Notes: generated from the sequence alone by a model not told the origin. Positions 1-11,407 are shown, counted from the stretch's first letter. The stretch is 15,087 nucleotides of DNA from Mycobacterium sp. (GCA_019246375.1 JAFAQO010000261.1:1-15087); one strand, 5' to 3'. Numbers and translations are program-made.

Positions 1-85
1 GACGCCGAAGCCGTAGGGATCTCGCGGGGGAGCGCTCACGCGCGGTAGTTGGCGTCGGCGCTCTCGGAGAAGCGGACGCGGGTTG

Positions 86-158
86 TGGAGCCTAGGAGAT
101 TCGAACTCCTGACATCTGCCTTGCAAAGGCAGCGCTCTACCAACTGAGCTAAGGCCCC
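86..158 (-). tRNA. alaT: tRNA-Ala (anticodon UGC)
   Basis: Read on the minus strand, the sequence folds as a full cloverleaf: 5' GGGGCCT pairs with 3' AGGCTCC, the D arm is AGCTCAGTTGGTAGAGC, the anticodon stem CTGCC/GGCAG encloses loop TTTGCAA with anticodon TGC, and the T loop TTCGAAT is present. The acceptor stem contains a G3-U70 wobble pair, the known identity element for alanyl-tRNA synthetase. After discriminator A73 the genome reads CAA, so CCA is not encoded and must be added after transcription. It lies downstream of tRNA-Ile with no promoter that I can see between them, so the two are probably made as one transcript. The tRNA-Ile/tRNA-Ala pair after gyrA matches ileT-alaT of M. tuberculosis. 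Confidence 0.97.
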
Positions 159-162
159 TCGT

Positions 163-184
163 CCTGACCAGCGGTTCGGTCAGG
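163..184 (-). repeat. Hairpin just upstream of tRNA-Ala
   Basis: CCTGACC (163-169) and GGTCAGG (178-184) form a perfect 7-bp inverted repeat with an 8-nt loop, ending 4 nt before the 5' end of tRNA-Ala. In a tRNA-Ile/tRNA-Ala precursor this would be a stem in the spacer. It might guide processing or merely separate the two tRNAs. No U-run follows it, so I do not call it a terminator. Confidence 0.4.
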
Positions 185-294
185 GGCCACATGCCACACC
201 TCGACGCTGCGCCGTGTCTGCACCACTGTCAGCAATACGGCAATCGCCACGAGTGGCAACGCCACATGTGCGACGCGTCGTAGTGAACACATAG

Positions 295-371
295 TGGTGG
301 GCCTAGGAGGACTCGAACCTCCGACCTCTTCGTTATCAGCGAAGCGCTCTAACCGCCTGAGCTATAGGCCC
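295..371 (-). tRNA. ileT: tRNA-Ile (anticodon GAU), CCA encoded
   Basis: The minus strand gives acceptor stem GGGCCTA/TAGGCCC, D arm AGCTCAGGCGGTTAGAGC, anticodon stem CTTCG/CGAAG with loop CTGATAA (anticodon GAT), and T arm GGAGG-TTCGAGT-CCTCC. Discriminator A is at 298, and positions 297-295 read CCA, so the 3' end is encoded in the DNA; the body without CCA is 298-371. GAU reads AUC and AUU. The gene follows the DUF3566 gene and precedes tRNA-Ala on the same strand. A TAATCT -10-like hexamer ends 25 nt upstream of the tRNA. Confidence 0.97.
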
Positions 372-387
372 GCACTCGCATACGGCC

Positions 388-416
388 GAGCGACGAGATT
401 ACCGCAATCGTCGCTC
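388..416 (-). terminator. Possible U-less hairpin terminator after the DUF3566 gene
   Basis: GAGCGACGA (388-396) and TCGTCGCTC (408-416) are a perfect 9-bp inverted repeat with an 11-nt loop, starting 25 nt past the stop codon of the DUF3566 gene. Mycobacterial terminators often lack the U-tract, and none is present here. The position at the end of the gyrB-gyrA-DUF3566 run and before the tRNAs fits a transcription stop, but this is inference. The loop overlaps a possible -10 hexamer for the tRNA genes. Confidence 0.4.
396..401 (-). promoter_or_regulatory. Possible -10 element (TAATCT) of the tRNA-Ile/tRNA-Ala unit
   Basis: TAATCT on the minus strand fits the mycobacterial TANNNT -10 consensus. 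It would start transcription near 389, about 18 nt before tRNA-Ile. No convincing -35 (TTGACN) lies 16-18 nt upstream. It falls partly in the loop of the 388-416 hairpin. Confidence 0.35.
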
Positions 417-441
417 ACCGCCCAAACACCATTGTCGTGGG

Positions 442-1356
442 CTAGTCGCGGTCTGCCAGCGTCACTTCGACGCCGCCGATCAGATCGGTCGTCAGGTTGT
501 AAACGAACGCGCCGATGGTGGCCATCGCCGTCAGAAGCACGATGTTAACCAGGCCGATCAAAACGGCGCCGCCGAAGATCGTCCCGCTGGACACGATCTC
601 GCCGTTGCCGCCGCCTCCCGTGTTAGTGAGCAAATCACCGACGTTGCTGTTCAGTTTGCTCCACACGCCCATGCCGCCGAGCACCAGGTAGAGGAACGCG
701 ACCGCGATCATCCAGACGAAGAACAGCGCAATCGACAAGATTAACGAGACCTTTAGTGTGCTCCATGGATCGATGCGGCGGATCTGCATGCTCGCCCGTA
801 CCGGGCCCCGGGCCCGGCGAGAACCGACGTGCACGCGGCTTTCCCGCGCGGCCGACCGGCTCGGCCCCGATGCGGGCGCAGCGCCGGTGCCGCGGTCCGC
901 CACCGTTTTGCGCTGTGCTGGACGCGGCGGCAAAGGCCCCGACAGATCCGGCAGCTCGCTGGCGTAGGCCTCGGCGTGTCGACCGTCGCCTCGTGGCGGC
1001 GCCGGTTCCGATTCCTCCGCCGGGGCGGTGGCGGGCGACGACGATGCCGCCGCGAAGGCGCTCGGCGCAGCGGTGCCAGACATGAACCGGGGCACCCGGG
1101 CTCGCACGTCCGGCGAGCTGGACGACCGCGATTCCTGCTGCCCAGTCGCCTCCGGTGTGGAGCGACGTGCGGTTTGACCGGACCGGTTGGCGCCTCGCTG
1201 TCGCTGCCACGGCGCCACTCCGCCGGTTTCAGAGCCGGCCTCGGTTGCCCGGCCCTCACCGGAGGGCCGGTGTGCGCTGCCTTGGTCAGGCGAACCATTG
1301 CGGTTGCTTGGGCCGTCACCGGATCCGGACGTTCCCGGCTCGTTGGGTGAAGTCAC
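442..1356 (-). CDS. DUF3566 membrane protein with long disordered N-terminus (Rv0007-like)
   Basis: A 304-aa protein equal in length to M. tuberculosis Rv0007 as I recall it. I chose GTG at 1356 because AAGGAG lies 6 nt upstream and the first residues (M)TSPNEPG match the Rv0007 N-terminus; an ATG at 1410 would add 18 unrelated residues. Residues 1 to about 180 are rich in Pro, Ser, Gly, Arg and Ala with no visible fold. A conserved stretch ([17 protein letters not shown]) precedes the first membrane segment at about 203-228, a short loop with a GGGG tract, and a second segment at about 263-286, ending [15 protein letters not shown]. Both segments and the juxtamembrane motif are typical of DUF3566. 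Function is not established. It lies 123 bp downstream of gyrA on the same strand and may share its transcript. An N-in, C-in topology with a cytosolic disordered tail is inferred. Confidence 0.92.
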   Translation of the reverse strand: MTSPNEPGTSGSGDGPSNRNGSPDQGSAHRPSGEGRATEAGSETGGVAPWQRQRGANRSGQTARRSTPEATGQQESRSSSSPDVRARVPRFMSGTAAPSAFAAASSSPATAPAEESEPAPPRGDGRHAEAYASELPDLSGPLPPRPAQRKTVADRGTGAAPASGPSRSAARESRVHVGSRRARGPVRASMQIRRIDPWSTLKVSLILSIALFFVWMIAVAFLYLVLGGMGVWSKLNSNVGDLLTNTGGGGNGEIVSSGTIFGGAVLIGLVNIVLLTAMATIGAFVYNLTTDLIGGVEVTLADRD

Positions 1357-1479
1357 CACCGGCTCCTTACGTATGCACCCGGGATCTCCGGGAGGTGGCA
1401 GTCGTGTCATTTCGTACCGGGCTGATCTGCTTTGCCGACTCCGACTCGGGTCGCCTACATGGCCCGCATTGTCATCAGA

Positions 1480-3975
<2,496 letters not shown>

Positions 3976-4008
3976 AGGTTCCTCGTGGGGATCTCAGCGC
4001 GCTGGCTG

Positions 4009-6078
<2,070 letters not shown>

Positions 6079-6101
6079 TCACCGCAGCAAGTCCTGAGTG
6101 C

Positions 6102-6107
6102 AGTCTA
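6102..6107 (-). promoter_or_regulatory. Probable -10 element (TAGACT) of the gyrBA promoter
   Basis: TAGACT on the minus strand matches the TANNNT consensus for the mycobacterial housekeeping sigma factor. It would start transcription near 6095, giving a leader of about 60 nt before the gyrB GTG. No good -35 sits at 17 nt, where the sequence is TCAGTG. gyr promoters are known to be induced by DNA relaxation, and a poor -35 would suit such control, but that is inference. The 232-bp gap between dciA and gyrB otherwise shows nothing distinctive. Confidence 0.45.
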
Positions 6108-6268
6108 CCTTCACCGACGGGCCGCACTGATTTTCTGAGCGCGTTTCTACCCAGCTAACCGCGCCGTGTGTCCCACATCTTGATTGCAGCCGCGTCCTGA
6201 CGCTAGCCACAGCGGTTCGTCGCGTCCTGGTGGCTCTCAGCCGATAGTTTCGGCACCGCCGGAAGGCC

Positions 6269-6823
6269 TTAGCCATAGGTGTCGCGGGGGCCTCTGCCGG
6301 CAATATGCAGTGGCCCCTTCCGCCACGATGGCGCCGTCGGGCCGGTGATTTTCAACGACCGCACCACACCGTCGCCGACCGCCGCGGCGATCTTCGCGAG
6401 AAGTTGCGCTTGCATGATCCGCAACTGAGTCGCCCAGGCGGTCGACTCGGCCGCCACGCTCAGCACTCCGTCGGTCAATCGCGTCGGTCTGGCGTGATCG
6501 GCGACCTGTTCGCCAACCACCGACGGCCATTGACCAAGCACCGTGCCCTCGGCCACCCGCGGCGACCATCCCCGCTTTTTAGCCAACTCGCGCGCAACTC
6601 TGCCAAGGGGTTGGGGATCGCGATAGTCAGGCGCCGGCCCCGACCAATTCCGTCGCCCACCGGTGCCTGCTACCCGGCGCGGAGTTACCGGTATGCCCCG
6701 CCCGCGCCCGACGTCTTTGCCGCGAATGCGCGCGGCGTCACGCGCTTCTTCCAGGGTGCGCCTGACCAAGTCCATGGCGGCGGGCTCGGCGCCACGTTCA
6801 GCGCGGTCGTCGGAGCTAATCAC
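6269..6823 (-). CDS. dciA: DciA-like protein, DUF721 (Rv0004 homologue)
   Basis: The 184-aa protein resembles M. tuberculosis Rv0004 (187 aa) closely. DciA-family proteins act with the replicative helicase DnaB in bacteria that lack DnaC or DnaI loaders. The N-terminal third is basic and probably disordered ([13 protein letters not shown]). The DUF721/KH-like part runs from about residue 72 to 165, with [37 protein letters not shown] and [19 protein letters not shown]. The tail is [20 protein letters not shown] chose GTG at 6823, which overlaps the recF stop by 8 nt and agrees with the family length; ATG at 6775 is an alternative just before [12 protein letters not shown]. The overlap suggests translation coupled to recF, as no strong ribosome site is visible. 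Confidence 0.93.
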   Translation of the reverse strand: MISSDDRAERGAEPAAMDLVRRTLEEARDAARIRGKDVGRGRGIPVTPRRVAGTGGRRNWSGPAPDYRDPQPLGRVARELAKKRGWSPRVAEGTVLGQWPSVVGEQVADHARPTRLTDGVLSVAAESTAWATQLRIMQAQLLAKIAAAVGDGVVRSLKITGPTAPSWRKGPLHIAGRGPRDTYG

Positions 6824-7967
6824 TTTGCACCACCGACACCCGCCCGCCGTCCTCGTCACGCGACCCAATGGTCACTCGTCTTGCGTCCCAGCCCACCGGA
6901 ATGTCCTCGGCCACCGCAGCTGTCACCAATACCTGCTCGGCCGACGCCGCGACCGCTGCCAACGCTCGCCGCCGGTCCACATCGAGTTCGGCGAAGACGT
7001 CATCGAGCAACAACACCGGATCGCTGCCTTCGGCCCGTAACAACTCGTAGGCAGCCAACCGCAACGCTAACGCCATCGACCATGATTCCCCGTGGCTGGC
7101 GAATCCTTTAGTGGGCTGGTCACCCAGTTGCATCTCCAGATCATCGCGGTGCGGCCCGACAAGGCACACGCCGCGTTCGAGTTCCGCGTCACGGCGCTGA
7201 ACCAGCGCGGCCAGCAGCGCGTCTTCCAACGTGTGCGTGTCGGCGACGTCATCGATCCCGCTTCCGATGCTGGCGCGGTAACCGATGGAGACAGTCCGCG
7301 ATCCAGGTACCACCAGCTGATAGGCCTTTGCAACTTCCGGCGCCAGTTGACTCACCAGATCGATGCGCGCGGACATCAGCTCGGCGCCGTGAGCTGCGAG
7401 ACGGCCATCCCAAACGTCAAGAGTGTCCAGCAGACTACGGTCATTCCGCTGTCTGGCCCCGGACGCGGTTTTCAGCAATGCGGTGCGCTGTCGCAGCACT
7501 TTGTCGTAGTCGGATCGCACTGCGCCGACCCGTGGCCGGCGCAACGTGGCCAAGTCGTCGAGGTAGCGACGCCGGTCTGCGGGATCCCCACGCACCAACG
7601 CCAGATCTTCGGGAGCGAATAACACCGCTCGCAGCACTCCGGCTACCTCTCGGGTGCTGCGGACCGGTGACCGGTTCAACCGCGCTTTGTTGGCTCGCCC
7701 CGCCGCAATTTCCAGATCGATGGCGCATTCGCGGCCCTCGTTGACGATGATTGTCGAAACCACCGCCCGTGGTGCGCCAACTCGCACCAACGGCCCGTCA
7801 TTCGCCACCCGGTGCGAACCCAGAGTAGCCGAATACCACAGTGCTTCAATGAGATTCGTCTTGCCGTAACCGTTCGGCCCTACGAACACCGTCCGCCCCG
7901 GTTGTAGTTCCAGGTCGGCGTGCGCCCATGAACGGAAATCGCGCAGACCTAGATGCCGGACGTACAC
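6816..7967 (-). CDS. recF: DNA replication/repair ATPase RecF
   Basis: RecF is an SMC/ABC-like ATPase that binds gapped DNA and, with RecO and RecR, helps load RecA at stalled forks. The 383-aa protein begins [14 protein letters not shown], typical of RecF. Walker A is [10 protein letters not shown] (30-39), the ABC signature is [15 protein letters not shown] (from residue 291) and Walker B is [14 protein letters not shown] (316-329). The start is GTG at 7967. AGGTGG sits 3 nt upstream, directly after the dnaN stop codon, leaving a 10-bp gap between the genes, so recF is probably translated from the dnaN message. Its last codons overlap the start of dciA. Confidence 0.98.
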   Translation of the reverse strand: MYVRHLGLRDFRSWAHADLELQPGRTVFVGPNGYGKTNLIEALWYSATLGSHRVANDGPLVRVGAPRAVVSTIIVNEGRECAIDLEIAAGRANKARLNRSPVRSTREVAGVLRAVLFAPEDLALVRGDPADRRRYLDDLATLRRPRVGAVRSDYDKVLRQRTALLKTASGARQRNDRSLLDTLDVWDGRLAAHGAELMSARIDLVSQLAPEVAKAYQLVVPGSRTVSIGYRASIGSGIDDVADTHTLEDALLAALVQRRDAELERGVCLVGPHRDDLEMQLGDQPTKGFASHGESWSMALALRLAAYELLRAEGSDPVLLLDDVFAELDVDRRRALAAVAASAEQVLVTAAVAEDIPVGWDARRVTIGSRDEDGGRVSVVQSD

Positions 7968-7977
7968 GAACCACCTG

Positions 7978-9177
7978 TCAGCCGGGCAACCGCACCGGCA
8001 TCAGCAGGTACACATACTCAGTTTCAGCAGCAGGGAACGGGCCACCGTCTTGCGTCGAAACCTCGTCGCCGAGCGCGGGCCGCAATACCGCAGGTCGACT
8101 CGGCGTCGTGAACCCGAACAACACCCGCTCCGAATGTAACGATCCCAGACCATCGGTCAGATAGTTCGGGTTGAACGCGATCGTCAACGGTTCGCCTGCG
8201 AAGTCGACCGGAAGATCCTCTTCGGCGCGGCCAACGTCGTCGGCGCCGGCCGACAGCCGCAACATCCCCTCGGCGAATTCCATCCGCACCTGCGCACCTC
8301 GATCGGCGACCAGAGCAACGCGTTTGATCGCTTCGGTCAATTCCGCCACGCCGATCGTGGCTACCGCAGTGTGCTCCGCCGGCAGCAACTGCCGAAACTT
8401 CGGAAACTCGGCGTCAAGCAGTCGAGTGGTGCTGCGCTTACCGTCACCGCTGATGCCCAGTAGCCCGTCTTTTCCAACAACGGACCCAGCTCCCAACGAC
8501 AAGTGCACATCCGATCCATCGGTGCCGGCTTTAGCGGCCTCGGCCAAGGTCTTAGCCGGTACTAGCACCGCGGCCTCGATGTCCGGCGAAGCCGCCGACC
8601 ACGTCAGCTCTCGGACGGCCAGCCGGAACCTGTCGGTGGCGGCTAAGACGACCGTGGCGCCCGAGATCTCGACCCGAATACCGGTCAGCATCGGCAAGGT
8701 GTCGTCGCGCCCGGCCGCCACCGCGACCTGGCTGATTGCCTCGGCGAACAGTTCGGCTGGCAGCGTTCCGGTCTCCGCCGGCAGCGCTGGCAGGGCGGGG
8801 TAATCCTCGACCGCCATTGTCGGCAGTGAGAACCTGGCGCTTCCGCAGGTCAACGAAACCCGGGTGCCGGCGACCTGGAAATCGACCGGTTTGTTGGGCA
8901 GCGCTCGAGTAATGTCAGACAATAACCGTCCCGACACCAAAACGCTTCCTGCTGAAGCGATTTCGGCGGCTACTCGAACCTCGGCCGAGACCTCGTAGTC
9001 GAATCCGGAAATCATCAAGCCATCGTCGGAGCCGGTCAGCAGGACCCCGGCCAGCACCGGCACCGTCGGTCTGGTGGGCAGATTCTTCGCCACCCAAGCC
9101 ACCGCGTCGGCGAAGTCATCACGCACCAAGCGAAACTTCAAGTCGGAAAGGTCGACTCTCGTCGTCGCCACGTCCAT
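7978..9177 (-). CDS. dnaN: DNA polymerase III beta subunit (sliding clamp)
   Basis: DnaN forms a dimeric ring that tethers the replicative polymerase to DNA. The protein is 399 aa (M. tuberculosis 402). I chose ATG at 9177, giving [17 protein letters not shown], which matches the M. tuberculosis N-terminus; AAGGG lies 6-7 nt upstream. The open frame extends 32 residues further into oriC, but that part is basic and unlike the family. Conserved clamp stretches include [56 protein letters not shown] and the C-terminal [12 protein letters not shown] that lies near the client-binding groove. The gene is the first one left of oriC and is followed after 10 bp by recF. Confidence 0.98.
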   Translation of the reverse strand: MDVATTRVDLSDLKFRLVRDDFADAVAWVAKNLPTRPTVPVLAGVLLTGSDDGLMISGFDYEVSAEVRVAAEIASAGSVLVSGRLLSDITRALPNKPVDFQVAGTRVSLTCGSARFSLPTMAVEDYPALPALPAETGTLPAELFAEAISQVAVAAGRDDTLPMLTGIRVEISGATVVLAATDRFRLAVRELTWSAASPDIEAAVLVPAKTLAEAAKAGTDGSDVHLSLGAGSVVGKDGLLGISGDGKRSTTRLLDAEFPKFRQLLPAEHTAVATIGVAELTEAIKRVALVADRGAQVRMEFAEGMLRLSAGADDVGRAEEDLPVDFAGEPLTIAFNPNYLTDGLGSLHSERVLFGFTTPSRPAVLRPALGDEVSTQDGGPFPAAETEYVYLLMPVRLPG

Positions 9178-9204
9178 TCGGGTCCCTTCATCACCTCTAA
9201 CAAC

Positions 9205-9217
9205 GACTTTAAAAGTC
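9205..9217 (-). promoter_or_regulatory. AT-rich palindrome with possible dnaN -10 element
   Basis: GACTTT-A-AAAGTC is a perfect 6-bp inverted repeat around one base, 27 bp upstream of the dnaN ATG. On the minus strand it contains TAAAGT (9206-9211), which fits TANNNT and would start transcription near 9199, about 22 nt before dnaN. No clear -35 is present at 17 nt. TAACCT at 9328-9333 is another candidate further up. Either assignment is tentative. Confidence 0.3.
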
Positions 9218-9366
9218 AGCGGCGACCCGCCCTGGCGAGCGAGCGACGAACGCCTGCGGCCGCGATCCGCCACGACGACCGTAATGGCACTCGAAGAACA
9301 ACCGTAGAGCTTCCGGCGCCATCTTGAAGGTTAATCGACATCGGTGACACCGGTTCGTCCCAAGCA

Positions 9367-9414
9367 CGTTCTTCAAAGAAGAAAAGACGAAGAGATATCA
9401 GTAACAGTATTAAG
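9367..9414. other. AT-rich block, likely DNA unwinding element of oriC
   Basis: By my count 32 of 48 bases are A or T, in a region that is otherwise strongly G+C rich. It includes the inverted repeat TTCTTC-AAA-GAAGAA and the run GATATCAGTAACAGTATTAA. Its place between the dnaN side and the box-like motifs to its right is where strand opening would be expected. No opening assay data can be inferred from sequence alone. Confidence 0.6.
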
Positions 9415-9469
9415 TCCTGTGCGTAGTGGGGACAGCACGGTGTCAGCGCTGGTAGATAGCCCGCGGGGC

Positions 9470-9478
9470 TGTGGGCGA
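9470..9478 (-). promoter_or_regulatory. DnaA-box-like site TCGCCCACA
   Basis: On the minus strand the 9-mer differs from the relaxed mycobacterial consensus (T/C)(T/C)(G/A/C)TCCA(C/A)A only at position 4. Moving leftward it is followed by a 10-bp all-G/C segment (9460-9469), then TAGATAG (9453-9459), then, some 40 bp on, the AT-rich block. Confidence 0.45.
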
Positions 9479-9570
9479 CGGCGTTGGCGCCTGTGTGGTT
9501 TTTGTGGGGCGCTGGGGACGAGGCACCGTTGTTCGTGCCGATTCCAGGTCTTGCCGGCGCTTTGAACGGT

Positions 9571-9579
9571 TTTTCCACA
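9571..9579 (+). promoter_or_regulatory. DnaA box TTTTCCACA
   Basis: One mismatch (position 3) to TTGTCCACA. A weaker copy in the same orientation, GGATCCACA, starts 12 bp further on (9583-9591), so two DnaA molecules could bind side by side about one helical turn apart. The pair lies 55-75 bp past the dnaA stop codon, in the dnaA-proximal part of oriC. Confidence 0.6.
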
Positions 9580-9645
9580 GCTGGATCCACACCGTGCCGG
9601 CGCGAGTGGCGGGGCGGCCGGAGCGCAGGTGGTGGCCAGGGCTGC

Positions 9646-11145
9646 TCAGCGCTTGGAGCGCTGCCGAATGCGAGTGGTGAGTTCTTTGACGTGATCGAAT
9701 ACCTCTTGCCGCTCGGCCATCTCGGACAGGATCTTCCGTTGCGCGTACATCACCGTGGTGTGGTCGCGATCGAATGCCTGACCGATTTTGGGCAGGGAAA
9801 GGTCGGTGAGTTCGCGGCACAGGTACATCGCGATCTGACGGGACTGGGCCAGCGCACGGGTCTTCCCGGGCCCGCGTAATTCTTCGACCGTGGTGTCGAA
9901 GTACTCGGCAGTCGCCGCCATGATCGTGGCCGCACTGATCTGCATGGTGCCGGCATCAGCAATGAGGTCACGCAGCACGATCTCGGCGAGTGCTTTGTCG
10001 ATTGGAGTTTTGTTCAGCGAGGCGAACGCGGTGACTCGGATCAACGCACCTTCAAGTTCGCGGATGTTCCGCTCGATGCTGCTGGCGATCAGTTCGAGCA
10101 CGTCGTCGGGCACGGCGAGCCGTTCCATCTGAGCTTTCTTGCGCAAGATGGCGATCCGCGTTTCCAGCTCGGGCGGCTGGACGTCGGTGATCAGGCCCCA
10201 TTCGAACCGTGTCCGCAGCCGGTCCTCGAGAGTGGCGAGTTGCTTGGGCGGGCGGTCGGAGGAGATGACGATCTGTTTGTTGGCGTTGTGCAGGGTATTG
10301 AAGGTGTGGAAGAACTCCTCCTGGATACCTTCTTTTCCTTCGATGAACTGAATGTCATCGACCAGCAGCACGTCGACATCGCGGTAACTGCGTTTGAAGG
10401 CGACCTTGCGGTCGTCGCGCAATGAGTTGATGAAGTCGTTGGTGAACTCTTCGGTCGAGACGTACTTGACTCGCATGCCGGGGAACAGTCGTTGCGCGTA
10501 ATTCCCGGCGGCGTGCAACAGGTGCGTCTTGCCGAGTCCGGACTCGCCCCAGATGAACAGCGGGTTATAAGCGCGGGCGGGTGCTTCAGCAATCGCGAGA
10601 GCCGCGGCGTGAGCGAATCGGTTGGAGGCGCCGATGACGAAGGTGTCAAACGTGTATCGGCGGTTCAGGCTGGCGCCACCGACAGCGGTCAGGTCGTTGC
10701 TGCGGGGCCGTTCGGTGAAGTAGGTCGGCCAGTCCTCATGGGCACTGGCGAGGGCCTCCCGGGCCTCGTCGACTTCGTCGGCCTCCGCCGGGGAATCGTC
10801 AGCCTGCGGGACTGCAAGGTCGTCGTCGATCGTCGACTGTGGCGCGATCCGAACCCCCAGTTGAACCCGATGTCCGAGCCGGCGGCTCAGTGCGTCAGTG
10901 ATCTGGGTGCGCAAATGGCGTTCGATTTCGTTTTGCACAAAGCTGCTGGGAACCGACAGCAGAGCGAAGCCTTCGACAATGGTCAGTGGTTGGACGAGGT
11001 TCAACCAGGCCCGTTGCTGTGGGGTTAGAGGAGAGACGACGGGCTTGCCGTTGTTAGGCGCGTAGTCGGAGTACGTTTCACCGTTGAGTTCGGAGACGAC
11101 GGCGCTCCAAACCGTCGCAAAACTTGAACCGGGATCATCGGTCAA
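9646..11145 (-). CDS. dnaA: Chromosomal replication initiator protein DnaA
   Basis: DnaA binds DnaA boxes, melts oriC and recruits the helicase. The start is TTG at 11145, as in M. tuberculosis: it yields (M)[16 protein letters not shown], and GAGGGGGA lies 7 nt upstream. A GTG or ATG further up would add 21 residues with no family match. The 499-aa protein has domain I (1 to about 95, [20 protein letters not shown]), an acidic variable linker (about 104-150), the AAA+ domain with Walker [11 protein letters not shown] (200-209) and Walker B LLVDDIQF (260-267), and DNA-binding domain IV from about 390, with the signature [13 protein letters not shown]. Residue 459 before RDH is Asp, where Gly is usual. 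The gene lies between oriC and a leader with three DnaA boxes, which suggests autoregulation. Confidence 0.98.
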   Translation of the reverse strand: MTDDPGSSFATVWSAVVSELNGETYSDYAPNNGKPVVSPLTPQQRAWLNLVQPLTIVEGFALLSVPSSFVQNEIERHLRTQITDALSRRLGHRVQLGVRIAPQSTIDDDLAVPQADDSPAEADEVDEAREALASAHEDWPTYFTERPRSNDLTAVGGASLNRRYTFDTFVIGASNRFAHAAALAIAEAPARAYNPLFIWGESGLGKTHLLHAAGNYAQRLFPGMRVKYVSTEEFTNDFINSLRDDRKVAFKRSYRDVDVLLVDDIQFIEGKEGIQEEFFHTFNTLHNANKQIVISSDRPPKQLATLEDRLRTRFEWGLITDVQPPELETRIAILRKKAQMERLAVPDDVLELIASSIERNIRELEGALIRVTAFASLNKTPIDKALAEIVLRDLIADAGTMQISAATIMAATAEYFDTTVEELRGPGKTRALAQSRQIAMYLCRELTDLSLPKIGQAFDRDHTTVMYAQRKILSEMAERQEVFDHVKELTTRIRQRSKR

Positions 11146-11195
11146 CGATGGATCCCCCTCAATCGCGCTCGAGATACATCCTGCCTGGTGACGAT

Positions 11196-11233
11196 GCACT
11201 GTCCACACACTTATCCACAGGTGTGGACAGTGC
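11196..11233. promoter_or_regulatory. Symmetric cluster of three DnaA boxes upstream of dnaA
   Basis: CTGTCCACA (11199-11207, plus), the perfect consensus TTATCCACA (11211-11219, plus) and CTGTCCACA (11222-11230, minus) stand in a row. The outer two are part of a perfect 13-bp inverted repeat: GCACTGTCCACAC (11196-11208) and its complement (11221-11233), with the consensus box filling the 12-bp spacer. The cluster begins 51 bp upstream of the dnaA start codon. DnaA control of its own gene through upstream boxes is known in other bacteria, and this layout fits it. A role as part of a split origin is a second possibility. Confidence 0.85.
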
Positions 11234-11250
11234 GGCCATCACCGCACCGC

Positions 11251-11256
11251 AAGTTA
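11251..11256 (-). promoter_or_regulatory. Alternative -10 element (TAACTT) for dnaA
   Basis: TAACTT on the minus strand fits TANNNT and would start transcription near 11244, giving a leader of about 100 nt that includes the three DnaA boxes just downstream of the start site. The sequence 17-18 nt upstream (CCGATC/ACCGAT) is not a good -35. This is weaker than the 11379-11407 promoter. Confidence 0.25.
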
Positions 11257-11257
11257 T

Positions 11258-11335
11258 CGAGGATGGCATGCGGGATCGGTGCGTAAGACAACCGATCCCT
11301 CCCCGCCTGGCCGGATAGCCGATCCGCCATCCTCG
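11258..11335. repeat. Long bulged inverted repeat with a competing inner hairpin
   Basis: CGAGGATGGC (11258-11267) pairs perfectly with GCCATCCTCG (11326-11335). After a one-sided 5-nt bulge (11268-11272), GGATCGG (11273-11279) pairs with CCGATCC (11319-11325), so 17 bp enclose a 39-nt loop. The same segment GGGATCGGT (11272-11280) can instead form a perfect 9-bp hairpin with ACCGATCCC (11291-11299), with a 10-nt loop. The two folds exclude each other at the inner segment. If dnaA is transcribed from the 11379-11407 promoter, both lie in its leader RNA. Confidence 0.75.
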
Positions 11336-11378
11336 CTTCGTTGTCGGGCGCCGTTCCGTGCTGAAACGGCATTGCACG

Positions 11379-11407
11379 AAGCTAACAGTTTTCTTTCCGA
11401 GTGCCAA
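11379..11407 (-). promoter_or_regulatory. Probable dnaA promoter (TTGGCA-17-TAGCTT)
   Basis: On the minus strand TTGGCA (11402-11407) and TAGCTT (11379-11384) are separated by exactly 17 nt, a good match to a sigma-A promoter. Transcription would begin near 11372, giving a leader of roughly 225 nt that holds the inverted repeats and the three DnaA boxes before the TTG start. Confidence 0.5.

Larger units (their letters stand above)
9178..9645. other. oriC: Chromosomal replication origin (oriC), dnaA-dnaN intergenic region
   Basis: Mycobacterial oriC maps to the gap between dnaA and dnaN, and this 468-bp non-coding stretch is that gap. An A+T-rich block at about 9367-9414 (two thirds A+T in otherwise G+C-rich DNA) is the likely unwinding element; it contains the inverted repeat TTCTTC-AAA-GAAGAA (9369-9383). 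DnaA-box-like 9-mers occur at 9571-9579 (TTTTCCACA), 9583-9591 (GGATCCACA), 9470-9478 (TCGCCCACA, minus strand) and more doubtfully 9355-9363 (TCGTCCCAA). None is a perfect match to TTGTCCACA, and fewer are visible than the roughly dozen reported for M. tuberculosis. Assignment rests mainly on position and synteny. Confidence 0.85.

Noticed and set aside
1..39. Possible N-terminus of a minus-strand gene starting at GTG 39 (MSAPPRDPYGFGV) and running off the window.
   Set aside because: Only 13 codons are present, there is no ribosome site or clear leaderless promoter, and no family is recognisable. It could be real but cannot be supported here.
9342..9352. Short palindrome CGGTG-A-CACCG in oriC.
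   Set aside because: Five-bp arms are too short to separate from chance in this base composition, and no known binding site matches.
9494..9511. Two TGTGG motifs (TGTGGTTTT and TGTGGGGCG) considered as minus-strand DnaA boxes in oriC.
   Set aside because: Each has about four mismatches to TTGTCCACA, which is expected by chance in this composition.
11074..11086. Possible second parS half-site (CGTTTCACCG) inside dnaA.
   Set aside because: Only one arm matches; the other half (TTGAGT) does not fit GTGAAACA, and the bases are accounted for by dnaA codons.
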